Shown one piece after another: positions 1 to 8,588 of a stretch of DNA of 64,000 nucleotides. Position 1 is the stretch's first letter. Every line of letters begins with the position of its first letter. Made by a program: the position numbers and the translations under genes. This DNA is from Cohnella lupini. Its GTDB lineage: Bacteria; Bacillota; Bacilli; Paenibacillales; Paenibacillaceae. The notes beneath the pieces were generated by a model. It saw only the letters and a list, made by a program, of their open reading frames with translations, searched no databases and was not told the origin of the DNA. The stretch spans positions 62,001 through 126,000 of the forward strand of contig NZ_QRDY01000008.1 of assembly GCF_003386205.1 (NCBI RefSeq), given 5' to 3'.

Positions 1-216
1 AATGAATCGGGCGGACGGTTTGTTGAAGCGGACCAAGTCGTGCTATGCACGGGTCAGAGGTCTCGGACGGAATGGGCCGATGCGCTACTGAGAACCGGGG
101 AACCGACTGCGGAGCGTCGTTTGACCGCCGACTTCGTCGGAGGAGCGGTCGAATCCGCGGAGCTGAACGCGGCGCGTGCCATCAGGCAGGCTTATGAGCT
201 GGCTATGACGTTATAG
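1..216 (+). CDS. C-terminal end of an FAD-dependent (NADH:flavin oxidoreductase-like) protein, partial
   Basis: The frame is open from the first base of the window to a TAG at 214-216, giving 71 residues of a gene that starts upstream. The pattern is an acidic residue followed by a V-V-L-C-T-G strand, then about 25 residues later D-F-V-G-G-A-V-E, then a helix with A-R-A-I-R-Q-A. This resembles the end of the FAD/NAD-binding domain in 2,4-dienoyl-CoA reductase and NADH:flavin oxidoreductase families, where an ATG motif and a GD motif bind FAD. The usual GD is replaced here by G-G. The call rests on a short fragment. The next gene is 40 bp downstream on the same strand, so the two may be cotranscribed. 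Confidence 0.45.
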   Translation, partial: NESGGRFVEADQVVLCTGQRSRTEWADALLRTGEPTAERRLTADFVGGAVESAELNAARAIRQAYELAMTL

Positions 217-256
217 GCGGCAGATAATTAGGATCGAGAGGAAGGAAGCGAGTCGA

Positions 257-1039
257 ATGTCGGGATCTTTTACAGGGAAAAAAGTACTCATAACGGGCAG
301 CTCGAGGGGAATCGGCAGGGCAACGGCGCTTTCGTTCGCCAAGGAAGGCGCGGACGTCGCCATTCATTACCGCAGGGATGAGCAGGCAGCGATAGAGACG
401 GCCGAGGAAGCGCGCAGTTATGGCGTTCAGGCTTTGGTATGCAAAGCCGAGCTCGAAGCGCCGGCGGAAATCGATGCGATGTTCGATACGGTCTCCAGCG
501 AATGGGGCGCCCTCGATGTCTTCATGGCCAACGCGGCAGCCACGTCTTTCAAGCCGGCCATGGAGACGAAAGACTATCACATCGACCGGACGTACCAAGT
601 CGTTATTAAGAGCGTTCTTCACGCCGTGCAACGCGCGGTTCCGCTAATGGAAGGCCGTAATGGCCGCATTCTCACCGTATCTAGCTTAGGTAGCCAATTC
701 ACGCTGCCGAACTATTCGAACATCGGGTCCGCCAAAGCCGCGCTAGAGTCGCTTACGAGATACTTGGCAACCGAGCTCGGCCCGCGCGGCATCACGAGCA
801 ACTGTATTTCCCCGGGCGTCGTGGAGACGGACTCGGTCAAATTTTACGCCAAGGAGCGGTTCGAAACCTTCAAGAATAACTTGACGCGCCGCACGCCGCT
901 TGGTCGCCTGACCCAGCCGGAGGACGTCGCCGGGGTCGCCCTGTTTCTAGCCGGAGACGCGGCCGCCTTCATCACGGGGCAGGTCATTTCCGTTGACGGG
1001 GGACTCACGCTGATTTCGTACGATGTCGATGGAAACTGA
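257..1039 (+). CDS. SDR-family oxidoreductase, FabL-like (enoyl-ACP reductase III type)
   Basis: This 260-residue protein has the complete short-chain dehydrogenase fold. The nucleotide-binding glycine motif T-G-S-S-R-G-I-G lies at about residues 13-20, N-A-A-A near 90, the active-site S-S-L-G-S near 136, and a Y-S-N-I-G-S-A-K stretch near 146-153. Spacing of Tyr and Lys is Y-x6-K, which is typical of enoyl-ACP reductases such as FabL, whereas ordinary SDRs have Y-x3-K. The surrounding L-E-S-L-T-R-Y-L-A sequence also resembles Bacillus FabL. It probably reduces enoyl-ACP with NADPH in the cytoplasm, but it could be a paralogue acting on another substrate together with the upstream flavin enzyme. 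A GAGGAAGGAAG ribosome-binding site precedes the ATG. Confidence 0.72.
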   Translation: MSGSFTGKKVLITGSSRGIGRATALSFAKEGADVAIHYRRDEQAAIETAEEARSYGVQALVCKAELEAPAEIDAMFDTVSSEWGALDVFMANAAATSFKPAMETKDYHIDRTYQVVIKSVLHAVQRAVPLMEGRNGRILTVSSLGSQFTLPNYSNIGSAKAALESLTRYLATELGPRGITSNCISPGVVETDSVKFYAKERFETFKNNLTRRTPLGRLTQPEDVAGVALFLAGDAAAFITGQVISVDGGLTLISYDVDGN

Positions 1040-1125
1040 TGATTGTGAAACGATCCAGAACGATCGCCTCGGTTTCGGTTTCACTATCCGGCTTGCCACT
1101 GTATAATTGTTTCTAAGGCCATCTA

Positions 1126-1325
1126 CATCCAATAGCGATGGTTTTCAATGTATTTTTGACGCTTGCTCCAGATTTGAGCGGAATAAAGATGGTTTTCATC
1201 GCTATTGACCATAATTTGTTCTATTTCTCTCAGAAATTCGATCCATAGTGATGTTCTTCATCCTACTTTGACTCCACAATGGCGCATTTGTTTGAATAAC
1301 GATGATTACCATCCTACTTGATGAA
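1126..1325 (+). repeat. degenerate short repeats in intergenic region
   Basis: The gap at 1040-1428 has no convincing gene. It holds four diverged copies of a motif close to AATARNGATGRTTWYCATC, near 1132, 1181, 1246 and 1296, spaced about 50-65 bp apart. Copies two and four are the clearest. The core pairs with itself in part (GATGG with CCATC, GATGA with TCATC), so each copy could form a weak hairpin. Function is unknown; it may be a decayed family of dispersed intergenic repeats. Confidence 0.35.
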
Positions 1326-1337
1326 CACCATCCGACC

Positions 1338-1384
1338 AAAGCCTCCATGAGATAGCTGATCTCGTAGAGGCTTTCTTTTATTTT
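1338..1384 (+). terminator. intrinsic terminator
   Basis: AAAGCCTC at 1338-1345 pairs with GAGGCTTT at 1367-1374. An inner pairing of GAGAT with ATCTC extends the stem, and a T-rich tract follows. It would end transcripts coming from the SDR gene and the repeat region before the small lipoprotein gene. Confidence 0.75.
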
Positions 1385-1428
1385 ATGCGGCTAACTAACC
1401 TATCTCTATCTAGGAGATGACTAGTGAA

Positions 1429-1860
1429 ATGAACCGTTTATGGGGTCTGTCGCTAAGCCTAATGCTGCTAATAGCCGGCTGTTCAACGTCGGAGTTACCC
1501 CTCCGGATGAAAGCTAGCCAAATAGAAGTTTATTCGTTGTTCAATGACCGCTCTAAGGAGCAGTTACTGACAATTACGGACGCGGCAACGATCGGGAACA
1601 TCATAACAGAGTTGAATTCACTCCATAAAACATCGTTCGAAGATCCCGAGAGCCCGGGCAATTTGTACGAGATACACTTCATACGTTCGAATGAACGTAA
1701 GATATTCGTGCTTGCGGACAAGGGAGAGTTCAAGAGTAAGATTTATACGAACAAATCGGCTGAAAACGGAGATGTCTGGACTGCTAAAACGAAGCTGATA
1801 GAGTGGCTGCTTGGCGATAAGCGTAGACCTTACCCTAACAATCCGTCAACCGGCTCATGA
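1429..1860 (+). CDS. small lipoprotein of unknown function
   Basis: About 143 residues, probably a membrane-anchored lipoprotein. A short basic N-terminus is followed by a hydrophobic stretch ending in the lipobox L-I-A-G-C, with the acylated Cys near residue 18. The mature part is hydrophilic, with no domain I recognise. An in-frame ATG at 1417 directly abuts the AGGAG at 1412-1416, which is too close for initiation, so the ATG at 1429 is chosen (12-base spacing). The 3' end overlaps the convergent HPr kinase-like gene by 26 bp. The second lipoprotein of this region (2773-3228) is of similar size but not obviously related. Confidence 0.65.
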   Translation: MNRLWGLSLSLMLLIAGCSTSELPLRMKASQIEVYSLFNDRSKEQLLTITDAATIGNIITELNSLHKTSFEDPESPGNLYEIHFIRSNERKIFVLADKGEFKSKIYTNKSAENGDVWTAKTKLIEWLLGDKRRPYPNNPSTGS

Positions 1861-2743
1861 ACTCCTCCACGGCGCTATAGCCCTGCTGCTTCAGATACCA
1901 GCTGTTAGCCGCAGCCTCGATAAGACCGGCAACGTCCCTGCCGGGTTGAAGCTGAATCTCGATATGCGGAACTTGCACGCCTAGATAGTCGGTGAAACGG
2001 TGCTCCAGCTCCAATTCATTGTTTAGCGTATTGTCCTTCCACGGCGTCAGCTCGATGTCCAATACGATCCGGGACTCATCCTGAAAAGCCTTCCGCCCGT
2101 ACAGGCGGACGACGTTAATGAGCCCGATGCTGCGCAGGGCAAGGAACTCCCTGGTCTTGCCGTCATGGCTGCCGAGCAGCGTCTCGGGGCCGAGCTTCTT
2201 CAGCGTGACGATATCGTCCGCCACGAGCCGGTGGCCGCGGCGTATTAGCGTATGCGCGGTTTCGCTCTTGCCGACGCCGGACTTGCCGCGCAGCAGGATA
2301 CCGATACCGGATACGTTCACGCAGACGCCGTGCACGGAGATTTCCTGCGCCAACGCTTTAAGCAGGTACGAATCCAGCTTGGCGATGAATTCCGTCGTCT
2401 TCTCTGGCGTCCGCAATAGCGGGATGCCTTCTTGCTCGCAATATTTAATCAAATACTTCAGACCGTCTTGTCCCGCCGCCACGATAAAACAAGGCGGATG
2501 ATACTTCACGACGTTTCCGATCCGCTCGTTGCGCTCGTTCTCTGTGAGCTTATGTAAATAATTGATCTCTTTCTTTCCTAACACCTGCACTTGCTCGGTA
2601 GGGAAAAAATCGAAATACCCCGCGAACTCCAATCCCGGCCGATGCGCCCTTGAACGGACGATCTGACGATCCAGACAAGGTTGACCGGCGAGCACCTCCA
2701 GGCGAAACCGCTCCGTCATCTCTTTTACGGATATCGACTTCAT
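1835..2743 (-). CDS. HPr kinase/phosphorylase-like protein with altered signature
   Basis: 302 residues, the usual HprK length. HprK phosphorylates HPr on Ser46 and drives CcpA-dependent catabolite control. The N-terminal domain (about 1-130) is followed by the kinase domain: conserved His in S-V-H-G-V near 138, P-loop G-K-S-G-V-G-K-S at 153-160, and V-A-D-D with the catalytic Asp at 176-177. The family signature after the P-loop, normally L-E-I-R-G-L-G-I-I-N, reads L-A-L-R-S-I-G-L-I-N here (201-210), so the Glu and first Gly are lost while Arg is kept. Neighbouring lgt and ppaX genes, common partners of hprK in Bacilli, are absent; instead a lipoprotein gene lies upstream in the same operon. 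It may be a second, diverged HprK paralogue. The start has an AAGGGGAATGTGA leader. Confidence 0.78.
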   Translation of the reverse strand: MKSISVKEMTERFRLEVLAGQPCLDRQIVRSRAHRPGLEFAGYFDFFPTEQVQVLGKKEINYLHKLTENERNERIGNVVKYHPPCFIVAAGQDGLKYLIKYCEQEGIPLLRTPEKTTEFIAKLDSYLLKALAQEISVHGVCVNVSGIGILLRGKSGVGKSETAHTLIRRGHRLVADDIVTLKKLGPETLLGSHDGKTREFLALRSIGLINVVRLYGRKAFQDESRIVLDIELTPWKDNTLNNELELEHRFTDYLGVQVPHIEIQLQPGRDVAGLIEAAANSWYLKQQGYSAVEEFMSRLTDC

Positions 2744-2772
2744 TCACATTCCCCTTTTCGCGTTTTCTTTTC

Positions 2773-3228
2773 TCATACTGGCTCTTCGTGCTTACGCCAA
2801 GTGACATAGCCGTCTATATTTTCCTCCGAGGTATCGGATGCGTCGAATGTCTTGAAATAACTTGTCGAGTATACAGCGGCGGGCTCACTCTTAGAATCGT
2901 TATAGATGACTAGGTTAACGTTTGATATTGGGCTTTTCCATTTCACGGAGCGAGCCACTTCATTCATGTGATTAATGGTCGTAAACTGCTTCACCCGTTC
3001 GAGAATAGAATCTCTAACCCCTTCGGATAGAGCTTCGCTAGTCTTAACGGATATAGTGAATTCCGGTCTGGTGAAATGGAATTGGACGGAATGAACGGTC
3101 GGGACTTCATTTTTCAAAGACTTGGATAGCGATGAAGTAGCGGAAGTAAGGACGGAGTGTCGGACACTGCAGCCTAGAATGGCGCATAGAATAATAAGTG
3201 CCGCGAATCCTACTTTTATTTTGCGCAT
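2773..3228 (-). CDS. lipoprotein of unknown function, upstream of hprK-like gene
   Basis: 151 residues. A lysine/arginine-rich start (M-R-K-I-K) is followed by a hydrophobic segment ending in the lipobox A-I-L-G-C, so the Cys near residue 20 is probably lipidated and the rest lies outside the membrane. No known domain is recognised in the mature part, which is polar and mixed alpha/beta in character. It is 29 bp upstream of the HPr kinase-like gene on the same strand, so the two are probably cotranscribed. Whether the lipoprotein has anything to do with phosphotransfer cannot be told from the sequence. Confidence 0.6.
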   Translation of the reverse strand: MRKIKVGFAALIILCAILGCSVRHSVLTSATSSLSKSLKNEVPTVHSVQFHFTRPEFTISVKTSEALSEGVRDSILERVKQFTTINHMNEVARSVKWKSPISNVNLVIYNDSKSEPAAVYSTSYFKTFDASDTSEENIDGYVTWRKHEEPV

Positions 3229-3267
3229 GGATTATCACGTCTTTCTTCCGTTTATCATCCCATTTCT

Positions 3268-3296
3268 ATCATACTTGGTAAAGGTCGCTTGGATAA
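3268..3296 (-). promoter_or_regulatory. possible sigma-A promoter for lipoprotein-hprK-like operon
   Basis: On the minus strand TATGAT (3268-3273) matches the -10 box at five of six positions and TTATCC (3291-3296) lies 17 bases upstream as a weak -35. It sits about 40 bases before the lipoprotein start codon. Assigned by eye only. Confidence 0.35.
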
Positions 3297-3435
3297 CATT
3301 TTTTAGTGTCGTAAATTAAAATTGATCGGCAAGAAGATTAACCGAATCGATCTCCAGCCGCAAAGGTCGGAATGAGCGGATAATGTGATGTTAATGTCGG
3401 TTAATGCGGATAAAAGAATTTTAATGACATATTAG

Positions 3436-3466
3436 TTGACATCATGCGTAGGGGGAACGGTATAAT
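3436..3466 (+). promoter_or_regulatory. sigma-A promoter of the glycine cleavage operon
   Basis: TTGACA at 3436-3441 and TATAAT at 3461-3466 are both perfect consensus boxes with a slightly long 19-base spacer. Transcription would begin near 3473, about 40 bases before the glycine riboswitch. Confidence 0.75.
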
Positions 3467-3513
3467 GAAACAAGTGAAAAGCAGATATTAACAACTTCAT
3501 ACGCGGATGATGA

Positions 3514-3711
3514 TAGTGGGAGAGATTACCGGTTCAAGAGGTAACGCCGAAGGAGTAAGCCCATGCGGGTGAATCTCTCAGGCAAAAGGACCGCTATCGG
3601 ACGCAATTCTGGAGAGAATCCCGGCGACGGGATCACCCAAGGGGAAACTTGCACGGTTCCATAGATGCTGTGGAGACGGATGCAAGGTAACTCTCAGGTA
3701 CAAAGGACAGA
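3514..3711 (+). promoter_or_regulatory. tandem glycine riboswitch (gcvT motif, two aptamers)
   Basis: Two consecutive aptamers are visible. The first (about 3514-3600) contains GGGAGAGA, GCCGAAGGAG, and the C-T-C-T-C-A-G-G-C-A-A-A-A-G-G-A-C core. The second (about 3607-3711) contains GGAGAGAATCC, CACCCAAGGGG, and the CTCTCAGGTACAAAGGACAG core. Both match the glycine riboswitch consensus of Bacillota. It lies just ahead of gcvT. Glycine binding in this family normally switches on glycine cleavage genes by preventing termination, which fits with the terminator that starts inside the 3' end of aptamer two. Confidence 0.95.
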
Positions 3712-3773
3712 ACGGAAGGAATGCATTCGCTTCTAACGAAGCGTTTTGAGGTTCCTTTCGGGCTGTCCTTTTT
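3702..3773 (+). terminator. riboswitch expression platform: terminator overlapping aptamer two
   Basis: AAAGGACAG at 3702-3710, the last bases of aptamer two, pairs with CTGTCCTTT at 3763-3771, followed by further Ts. An inner GGAAGGAA/TTCC pairing and the small hairpin CGCTTC-TAAC-GAAGCG lengthen it. Because the outer arm is shared, a glycine-bound aptamer would prevent this hairpin and allow read-through. Confidence 0.8.
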
Positions 3774-3807
3774 GGCGTGTGGAATAGAATGTATGGGAGG
3801 TGTTGGG

Positions 3808-4935
3808 ATGAGCGAATTAAGACGTACTCCGTTGTTTGCCGCATATGCGGGTTATCCCGGCGTCCGTTGCATCGATTTCGGAGGTTGGGAGCTGCCGGTT
3901 CAGTTCTACGGTATTCTGCAAGAGCATGACGCGGTTCGTAAACAGGCTGGCCTATTCGACGTGTCCCATATGGGAGAGTTCCTGGTAACCGGCCAATACG
4001 CGGAAGCGTTCCTGCAGCAAGTGACGACTAACGACGTGTCCAGGCTGTCGGCGGGGCAAGCGCAGTATACGTTAATGTGTTATCCGGATGGAGGCGTTGT
4101 CGACGATCTTCTCGTCTACAAGCTGTCCCAAGACCAATACCAGCTCGTGGTTAATGCTTCGAATATCGACAAAGATTTTGCATGGCTAAGCGATCACCTT
4201 ATCGGGGACGTCGTCTTGGAGAACCTGTCCGAGCAGACGGCGTTGTTGGCGCTGCAAGGGCCGATGGCCGCACGGATTCTAGCCGGAGTCACGGCGGATC
4301 CTGTTGGCGAGCTTGCTCCGTTTCATTTTCTGTATCAAGCGGAAGTGTGCGGGCGCAAGGCGCTGGTCTCGCGTACGGGTTATACGGGAGAGGACGGCTT
4401 CGAAATCTATCTCGATTCCGGGGACGCGCCGCACGTATGGCGGGAACTGCTGAAGGCGGGCGAGTCCGACGGCCTTATTCCCGTGGGATTGGGAGCGCGG
4501 GACACTCTTCGTTTCGAGGCAAGGCTTCCTCTTTACGGACAAGAGCTGTCCAAGGACATCACGCCGCTGGAAGCGGGTGTCGGCATGTTCGTGAAGCTGG
4601 CCAAGGAAGGCGGCTTCATCGGCCGGGACGCTCTGGAGAAGCAGAAGCAAGAGGGACTGACCCGCAAGCTCGTCGGAATCGAGTTGCTTGACCGCGGCAT
4701 TCCGAGAAGCCATTATCCGATATTCGCGGGCGGCCGTCAGATCGGAGAGGTCACGACGGGAACGCAGTCGCCAACGCTGAAGCGCAATCTCGGGCTGGCT
4801 TTGCTGGAGACGGCCTATACGGAATTGGGCACGGAAGTAGAAGTGGAAATTCGCGGCAAGCTCTTAAGAGCCCAAGTCGTTAAAGCCCCTTTTTACAAAA
4901 GAACGCAAACAACCGGAGAAGGAGCTAAATCATGA
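3808..4935 (+). CDS. gcvT: aminomethyltransferase, T-protein of glycine cleavage system
   Basis: GcvT takes the aminomethyl group from lipoylated H-protein and passes it to tetrahydrofolate, releasing ammonia and 5,10-methylene-THF. The 375-residue product has family landmarks: R-R-T-P-L near the start, F-D-V-S-H-M-G-E near 55, [20 protein letters not shown], the [12 protein letters not shown] folate-site motif and a late A-R-D-T-L-R-F-E motif. An in-frame ATG at 3721 lies inside the riboswitch terminator and has no ribosome-binding site. The ATG at 3808 after GGGAGGTGTTGGG is the real start. It overlaps gcvPA by four bases (ATGA), indicating translational coupling. Confidence 0.95.
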   Translation: MSELRRTPLFAAYAGYPGVRCIDFGGWELPVQFYGILQEHDAVRKQAGLFDVSHMGEFLVTGQYAEAFLQQVTTNDVSRLSAGQAQYTLMCYPDGGVVDDLLVYKLSQDQYQLVVNASNIDKDFAWLSDHLIGDVVLENLSEQTALLALQGPMAARILAGVTADPVGELAPFHFLYQAEVCGRKALVSRTGYTGEDGFEIYLDSGDAPHVWRELLKAGESDGLIPVGLGARDTLRFEARLPLYGQELSKDITPLEAGVGMFVKLAKEGGFIGRDALEKQKQEGLTRKLVGIELLDRGIPRSHYPIFAGGRQIGEVTTGTQSPTLKRNLGLALLETAYTELGTEVEVEIRGKLLRAQVVKAPFYKRTQTTGEGAKS

Positions 4936-6287
4936 TCAAGCACCGCTACTTGCCGATGACCGAACAAGACGAAATCGAAATGCTGAAGACGGTCGGCGCG
5001 AATTCCATCGAAGAGCTCTTCGCGGATATTCCCCAATCCGTCAGATACGACGGCATTATGCCGATGTCCAAAGCGCTGGATGAATCCGCGCTGCTCAAGC
5101 ATATGCGCGTGCTCTCGGACAAGAACGCCGACTTTGACCGGTATACTAGCTTCCTTGGCGCAGGCATCTATGACCATCATATCCCCGTCGTTATTAATCA
5201 CGTCATATCCCGTTCCGAATTCTATACGGCATACACGCCTTATCAGCCGGAGATCAGCCAAGGCGAGCTGCAAGCAATATTCGAGTTCCAATCTTACATT
5301 TGCGAGCTGACCGGCATGAAGGTCGCGAATGCCAGCATGTACGACGGAGCCACCGCGCTGGCGGAAGCCGCAGCGCTTGCCAGCGGGGCGACCAAGCGCA
5401 AACGAATCGTCGTTTCCCGTACCGTCCACCCGGAAGCCCGCGAAATCCTGCTCACCTCGGCGCGCGGTTTGGGACTCGAGGTCGTGGAAGTCGGCTATTC
5501 GAACGGAGTTACCGACCTCGCCGAGCTGGAAGCGGCGATCAACGACGATACAGCCGCCGTGCTCGTCCAGACTCCGAATTTCTTCGGCTGCTTGGAAGAC
5601 ATTCGTCCCATTGAACATCTCATCCATGAGCGCAAAGGATTGCTAGTCATGAGCGTCAATCCTCTGTCGCTTGGAATCCTCGAATCGCCCGGCGTACTGG
5701 GCGCGGATGTCGTCGTCGGCGATGCGCAGCCGCTCGGCATTCCCGCTTCGCTCGGCGGACCGACCTGCGGATTCTTCGCGGTGTCTGAGCCGTTGATGCG
5801 GCGTATTCCGGGACGGATCGTCGGGCAGACGGTCGACTCGGAAGGCAAACGCGGATTCGTGCTGACGCTGCAAGCGCGGGAGCAGCATATTCGCCGGGAG
5901 AAGGCGACCTCCAATATTTGTTCGAATCAGGCGCTTCTCGCGTTATGCGCTTCGGTATATATGTCGATCATGGGTAAAGCGGGGATGCAGGAAGCAGCCA
6001 TGCTGAACCTGAGGAAATCCCATTACGCCTCCGGGCAAGTGCAAGGAAGTCCGTCCTTATCGCTCGCGTTCTCCGCTCCGTTCTTCAACGAGTTCGTCGT
6101 GAAGCTGCCGGAGGGGGCGGAAGCGGGTGCCTTGAACGCTATGCTGCTCAAAGCCGGCTATATCGGGGGCTACGATCTGGGCTCCGCTTATCCGGAGCTT
6201 GCGGGGCATATGCTCGTCGCCGTGACCGAACGCAGGACGAAGGCAGAGATCGAAGGATTCGTAAGCGAAATGGAGGCTTGTCTATGA
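4932..6287 (+). CDS. gcvPA: glycine dehydrogenase (decarboxylating) subunit 1
   Basis: This is the N-terminal half of the P-protein, which exists as two polypeptides in Bacillota. 451 residues, full length for the subunit. Characteristic stretches are the R-Y-L-P-M-T start, F-L-G-A-G-I-Y-D-H near 75, the [11 protein letters not shown] motif near 100, [10 protein letters not shown] near 130, and G-G-P-T-C-G-F near 275. With GcvPB it forms the PLP enzyme that decarboxylates glycine and loads the aminomethyl group on H-protein. The start overlaps gcvT (ATGA) and the stop overlaps gcvPB (ATGA), so the three genes are tightly coupled. Confidence 0.95.
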   Translation: MIKHRYLPMTEQDEIEMLKTVGANSIEELFADIPQSVRYDGIMPMSKALDESALLKHMRVLSDKNADFDRYTSFLGAGIYDHHIPVVINHVISRSEFYTAYTPYQPEISQGELQAIFEFQSYICELTGMKVANASMYDGATALAEAAALASGATKRKRIVVSRTVHPEAREILLTSARGLGLEVVEVGYSNGVTDLAELEAAINDDTAAVLVQTPNFFGCLEDIRPIEHLIHERKGLLVMSVNPLSLGILESPGVLGADVVVGDAQPLGIPASLGGPTCGFFAVSEPLMRRIPGRIVGQTVDSEGKRGFVLTLQAREQHIRREKATSNICSNQALLALCASVYMSIMGKAGMQEAAMLNLRKSHYASGQVQGSPSLSLAFSAPFFNEFVVKLPEGAEAGALNAMLLKAGYIGGYDLGSAYPELAGHMLVAVTERRTKAEIEGFVSEMEACL

Positions 6288-7741
6288 AACCGGAAAAAGC
6301 GTTGATCTTCGAAATGAGCAAGCCGGGACGGGTCGCCTACTCGCTGCCCGAATGCGACGTTCCCGACATCGAGGCCGCCTCCGTCATTCCCGCCGGACTG
6401 CTTCGCGGCAAGCCGGCCGAACTTCCGGAAGTGTACGAGGTCGATGTCATCCGACACTATACGGAGTTATCGCGGCGCAACTTCGGCGTCGACAACGGGT
6501 TCTACCCGCTCGGTTCCTGCACGATGAAATATAATCCGAAGATCAACGAAGACGTTGCGCGGTTCGCCGGCTTCGCCAAGATTCATCCGTATCAGCCCGA
6601 GGAGAGTATCCAAGGAGCGCTCGAGCTGCTGTATACGCTGCAGAATGATATTGCCGCTCTTACGGGCATGGATCAGGTGACGCTTCAACCGGCGGCCGGC
6701 GCGCATGGCGAGTGGACCGGGCTGATGCTCATTCGGGCGTATCACGAGAGCCGCGGCGATCATCGCATGAAGGTCATCGTGCCGGATTCCTCGCACGGCA
6801 CCAATCCGGCGAGCGCTACGGTCGCGGGGTTCGAGACCGTCACGATTAAGTCGGACGAGCGCGGCATGGTCGATCTCGACGCGTTGCGCGCCGCGGTCGG
6901 CGACGATACCGCAGCGCTCATGCTGACGAATCCGAGCACGCTCGGCTTGTTCGAGGAACAGATCGTGGAGATCGCCAAGATCGTGCATGACGCGGGCGGA
7001 TTGCTATATTACGACGGGGCCAATTCGAATGCCATCATGGGTATCGCCCGTCCAGGCGACATGGGCTTCGACGTCGTGCATCTTAACCTGCACAAGACGA
7101 TGAGCACGCCGCATGGCGGCGGGGGTCCGGGTGCCGGTCCCGTCGGCGTGAAGAGCAAGCTGATCCCGTTCCTGCCGAAGCCAATCGTTAGCCGGAAAGA
7201 AGACGGTACTTACTATTGGGACACGGATCGTCCGCAATCGATCGGTCGCGTGAAAGCCTACTACGGAAACTTCGGCATTCTCGTTCGCGCCTATGCGTAC
7301 ATTCGAACGTATGGACCGGAAGGGCTTCGCCGCGTGTCCGAGTGCGCCGTGTTGAACGCCAACTACATGATGCATCGCCTCGCTCCGTACTACGAAGTGG
7401 CGTATCCGGGCGTGTGCAAGCATGAATTCGTGCTCTCCGGCAAACGGCTTAAGGCTTACGGCGTCCGCACGCTCGACGTGGCTAAGAGGCTGCTCGACTT
7501 CGGCTATCATCCGCCGACGATTTATTTTCCGCTTAACGTGGAGGAAAGCATCATGATCGAGCCTACGGAAACCGAGAGTAAGGATACGCTCGACGCCTTC
7601 ATCGACACGATGATTCAGATCGCCAAGGAAGCGGAGACGGATCCGCAGCTGGTCCTGAACGCGCCGTATACGACGGTGGTCAAGCGGTTGGACGAAACGA
7701 CGGCGGCTCGCAAGCCGGTGCTCTATTGCACTTGCGGTTAA
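6284..7741 (+). CDS. gcvPB: glycine dehydrogenase (decarboxylating) subunit 2
   Basis: C-terminal half of the P-protein, about 485 residues, carrying the PLP site. H-L-N-L-H-K-T has the Schiff-base Lys near residue 271, followed by the glycine-rich G-G-G-G-P-G loop. Other family motifs are [13 protein letters not shown] near 80, [10 protein letters not shown] near 140 and D-S-S-H-G-T-N-P-A near 170. A TTG codon at 6278 is in frame but only one base from GGAGG; the ATG at 6284 is correctly spaced and chosen. The protein ends in C-T-C-G, and gcvH starts 27 bp downstream. Confidence 0.95.
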   Translation: MKPEKALIFEMSKPGRVAYSLPECDVPDIEAASVIPAGLLRGKPAELPEVYEVDVIRHYTELSRRNFGVDNGFYPLGSCTMKYNPKINEDVARFAGFAKIHPYQPEESIQGALELLYTLQNDIAALTGMDQVTLQPAAGAHGEWTGLMLIRAYHESRGDHRMKVIVPDSSHGTNPASATVAGFETVTIKSDERGMVDLDALRAAVGDDTAALMLTNPSTLGLFEEQIVEIAKIVHDAGGLLYYDGANSNAIMGIARPGDMGFDVVHLNLHKTMSTPHGGGGPGAGPVGVKSKLIPFLPKPIVSRKEDGTYYWDTDRPQSIGRVKAYYGNFGILVRAYAYIRTYGPEGLRRVSECAVLNANYMMHRLAPYYEVAYPGVCKHEFVLSGKRLKAYGVRTLDVAKRLLDFGYHPPTIYFPLNVEESIMIEPTETESKDTLDAFIDTMIQIAKEAETDPQLVLNAPYTTVVKRLDETTAARKPVLYCTCG

Positions 7742-7768
7742 CATTCAAATGAGAAGAGGGTTCTTAGG

Positions 7769-8158
7769 ATGAGCGAAGTCAGGGAGAAGTTGGCATACAG
7801 CGAGGAGCACGAATGGGCGGAAGCGGTAGAAGGTCAGATCGTTAGAATCGGCATCACGGATCATGCGCAGAGCCTGCTCGGAGACATCGTGTTCGTCGAG
7901 TTCCCGGAATTGGGAGCTAGCGTTAGCTTCGGGGAAAGCATGGGATCGATCGAATCGGTGAAAACCGTGTCCGAGCTGTACAGCCCGGTCACCGGCAAAG
8001 TGGTGAAGGTTAACGAAGCGTTGAACGACCAGCCGGAGCTTCTGAACGGCGAACCTTACGAGGGCGGATGGATCGCCGAGATAGAGGTCGAGGGCAGCGT
8101 GGAAGAGGCGTTCGGCAAGCTTCTGACGGCGGAAGGCTATAAGGGCATTATCGCGTAA
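7769..8158 (+). CDS. gcvH: glycine cleavage system H protein
   Basis: 129 residues, the usual length. The lipoyl-domain motif [12 protein letters not shown] carries the lipoylated Lys at about residue 65, followed by the conserved P-V-T-G-K-V and N-E-A-L turn. H-protein shuttles the aminomethyl intermediate between P-, T- and L-proteins, and in Bacilli it can also feed lipoate to other enzyme complexes. Placing gcvH last in the gcv operon under riboswitch control differs from B. subtilis, where it is elsewhere on the chromosome. The L-protein (dihydrolipoyl dehydrogenase) gene is not in the window. A terminator follows. Confidence 0.96.
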   Translation: MSEVREKLAYSEEHEWAEAVEGQIVRIGITDHAQSLLGDIVFVEFPELGASVSFGESMGSIESVKTVSELYSPVTGKVVKVNEALNDQPELLNGEPYEGGWIAEIEVEGSVEEAFGKLLTAEGYKGIIA

Positions 8159-8188
8159 GCAAGGGTTAGACTTGTTGGACTTCTTGAA

Positions 8189-8229
8189 AACGGCGGTGCG
8201 GGGTATTAATCCCGCGCCGTCGTTTTTTT
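8189..8229 (+). terminator. intrinsic terminator of the gcv operon
   Basis: ACGGCGGTGCGGG pairs with CCCGCGCCGTCGT across the loop GTATTAAT and is followed by seven Ts. Strong rho-independent terminator ending the glycine cleavage operon. Confidence 0.9.
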
Positions 8230-8417
8230 GCGTACAAAATGTTACCTCAGCCAAATAGGCGTGTCGAGCCTATCGAGTGTTAACGCAACTTTAGCTCAGA
8301 TTAGGCCGATTGTAAATTTTAACGAAATAGACGATTGCGGCCTTTTAACCGCGCGAACCGCCGACGATAAGAGCTGGCGATTTTGGCGTGCGCGGATAGG
8401 TCCGTCATGCCCGATTC

Positions 8418-8502
8418 TTGACAACCTTTACCGTTTGTCAGGCTAACGTTACCGGTTTAACAAAAATCGGCTGAAAATGAGAGGGAAACGGTAATGTCGT
8501 TA
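8418..8502 (+). promoter_or_regulatory. candidate operator/promoter region of the 8.6-15.1 kb operon
   Basis: The 8230-8588 gap holds no gene. TTGACA at 8418-8423 could be a -35 box, but no good -10 follows at 17 bases. It forms part of a perfect inverted repeat, TGACAA (8419-8424) and TTGTCA (8435-8440). A second imperfect inverted repeat pairs TAACGTTACCGGTTT (8444-8458) with AAACGGTAATGTCGTTA (8486-8502). Either could be the site for the DeoR-type regulator encoded at the end of the operon. This is inferred from position and symmetry only. Confidence 0.4.
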
Positions 8503-8588
8503 ATCAATCGAGTGCTTGAAGCAAATGTTCGATTAATATTCGCGCTCTAAACTTAAGACATAGGCAAACGATTAGAAGGAGGCCGACT

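Noticed and set aside
3721-3807. Longer gcvT beginning at the ATG at 3721
   Set aside because: It lies within the riboswitch terminator, has no ribosome site, and the extra residues are not part of the T-protein.
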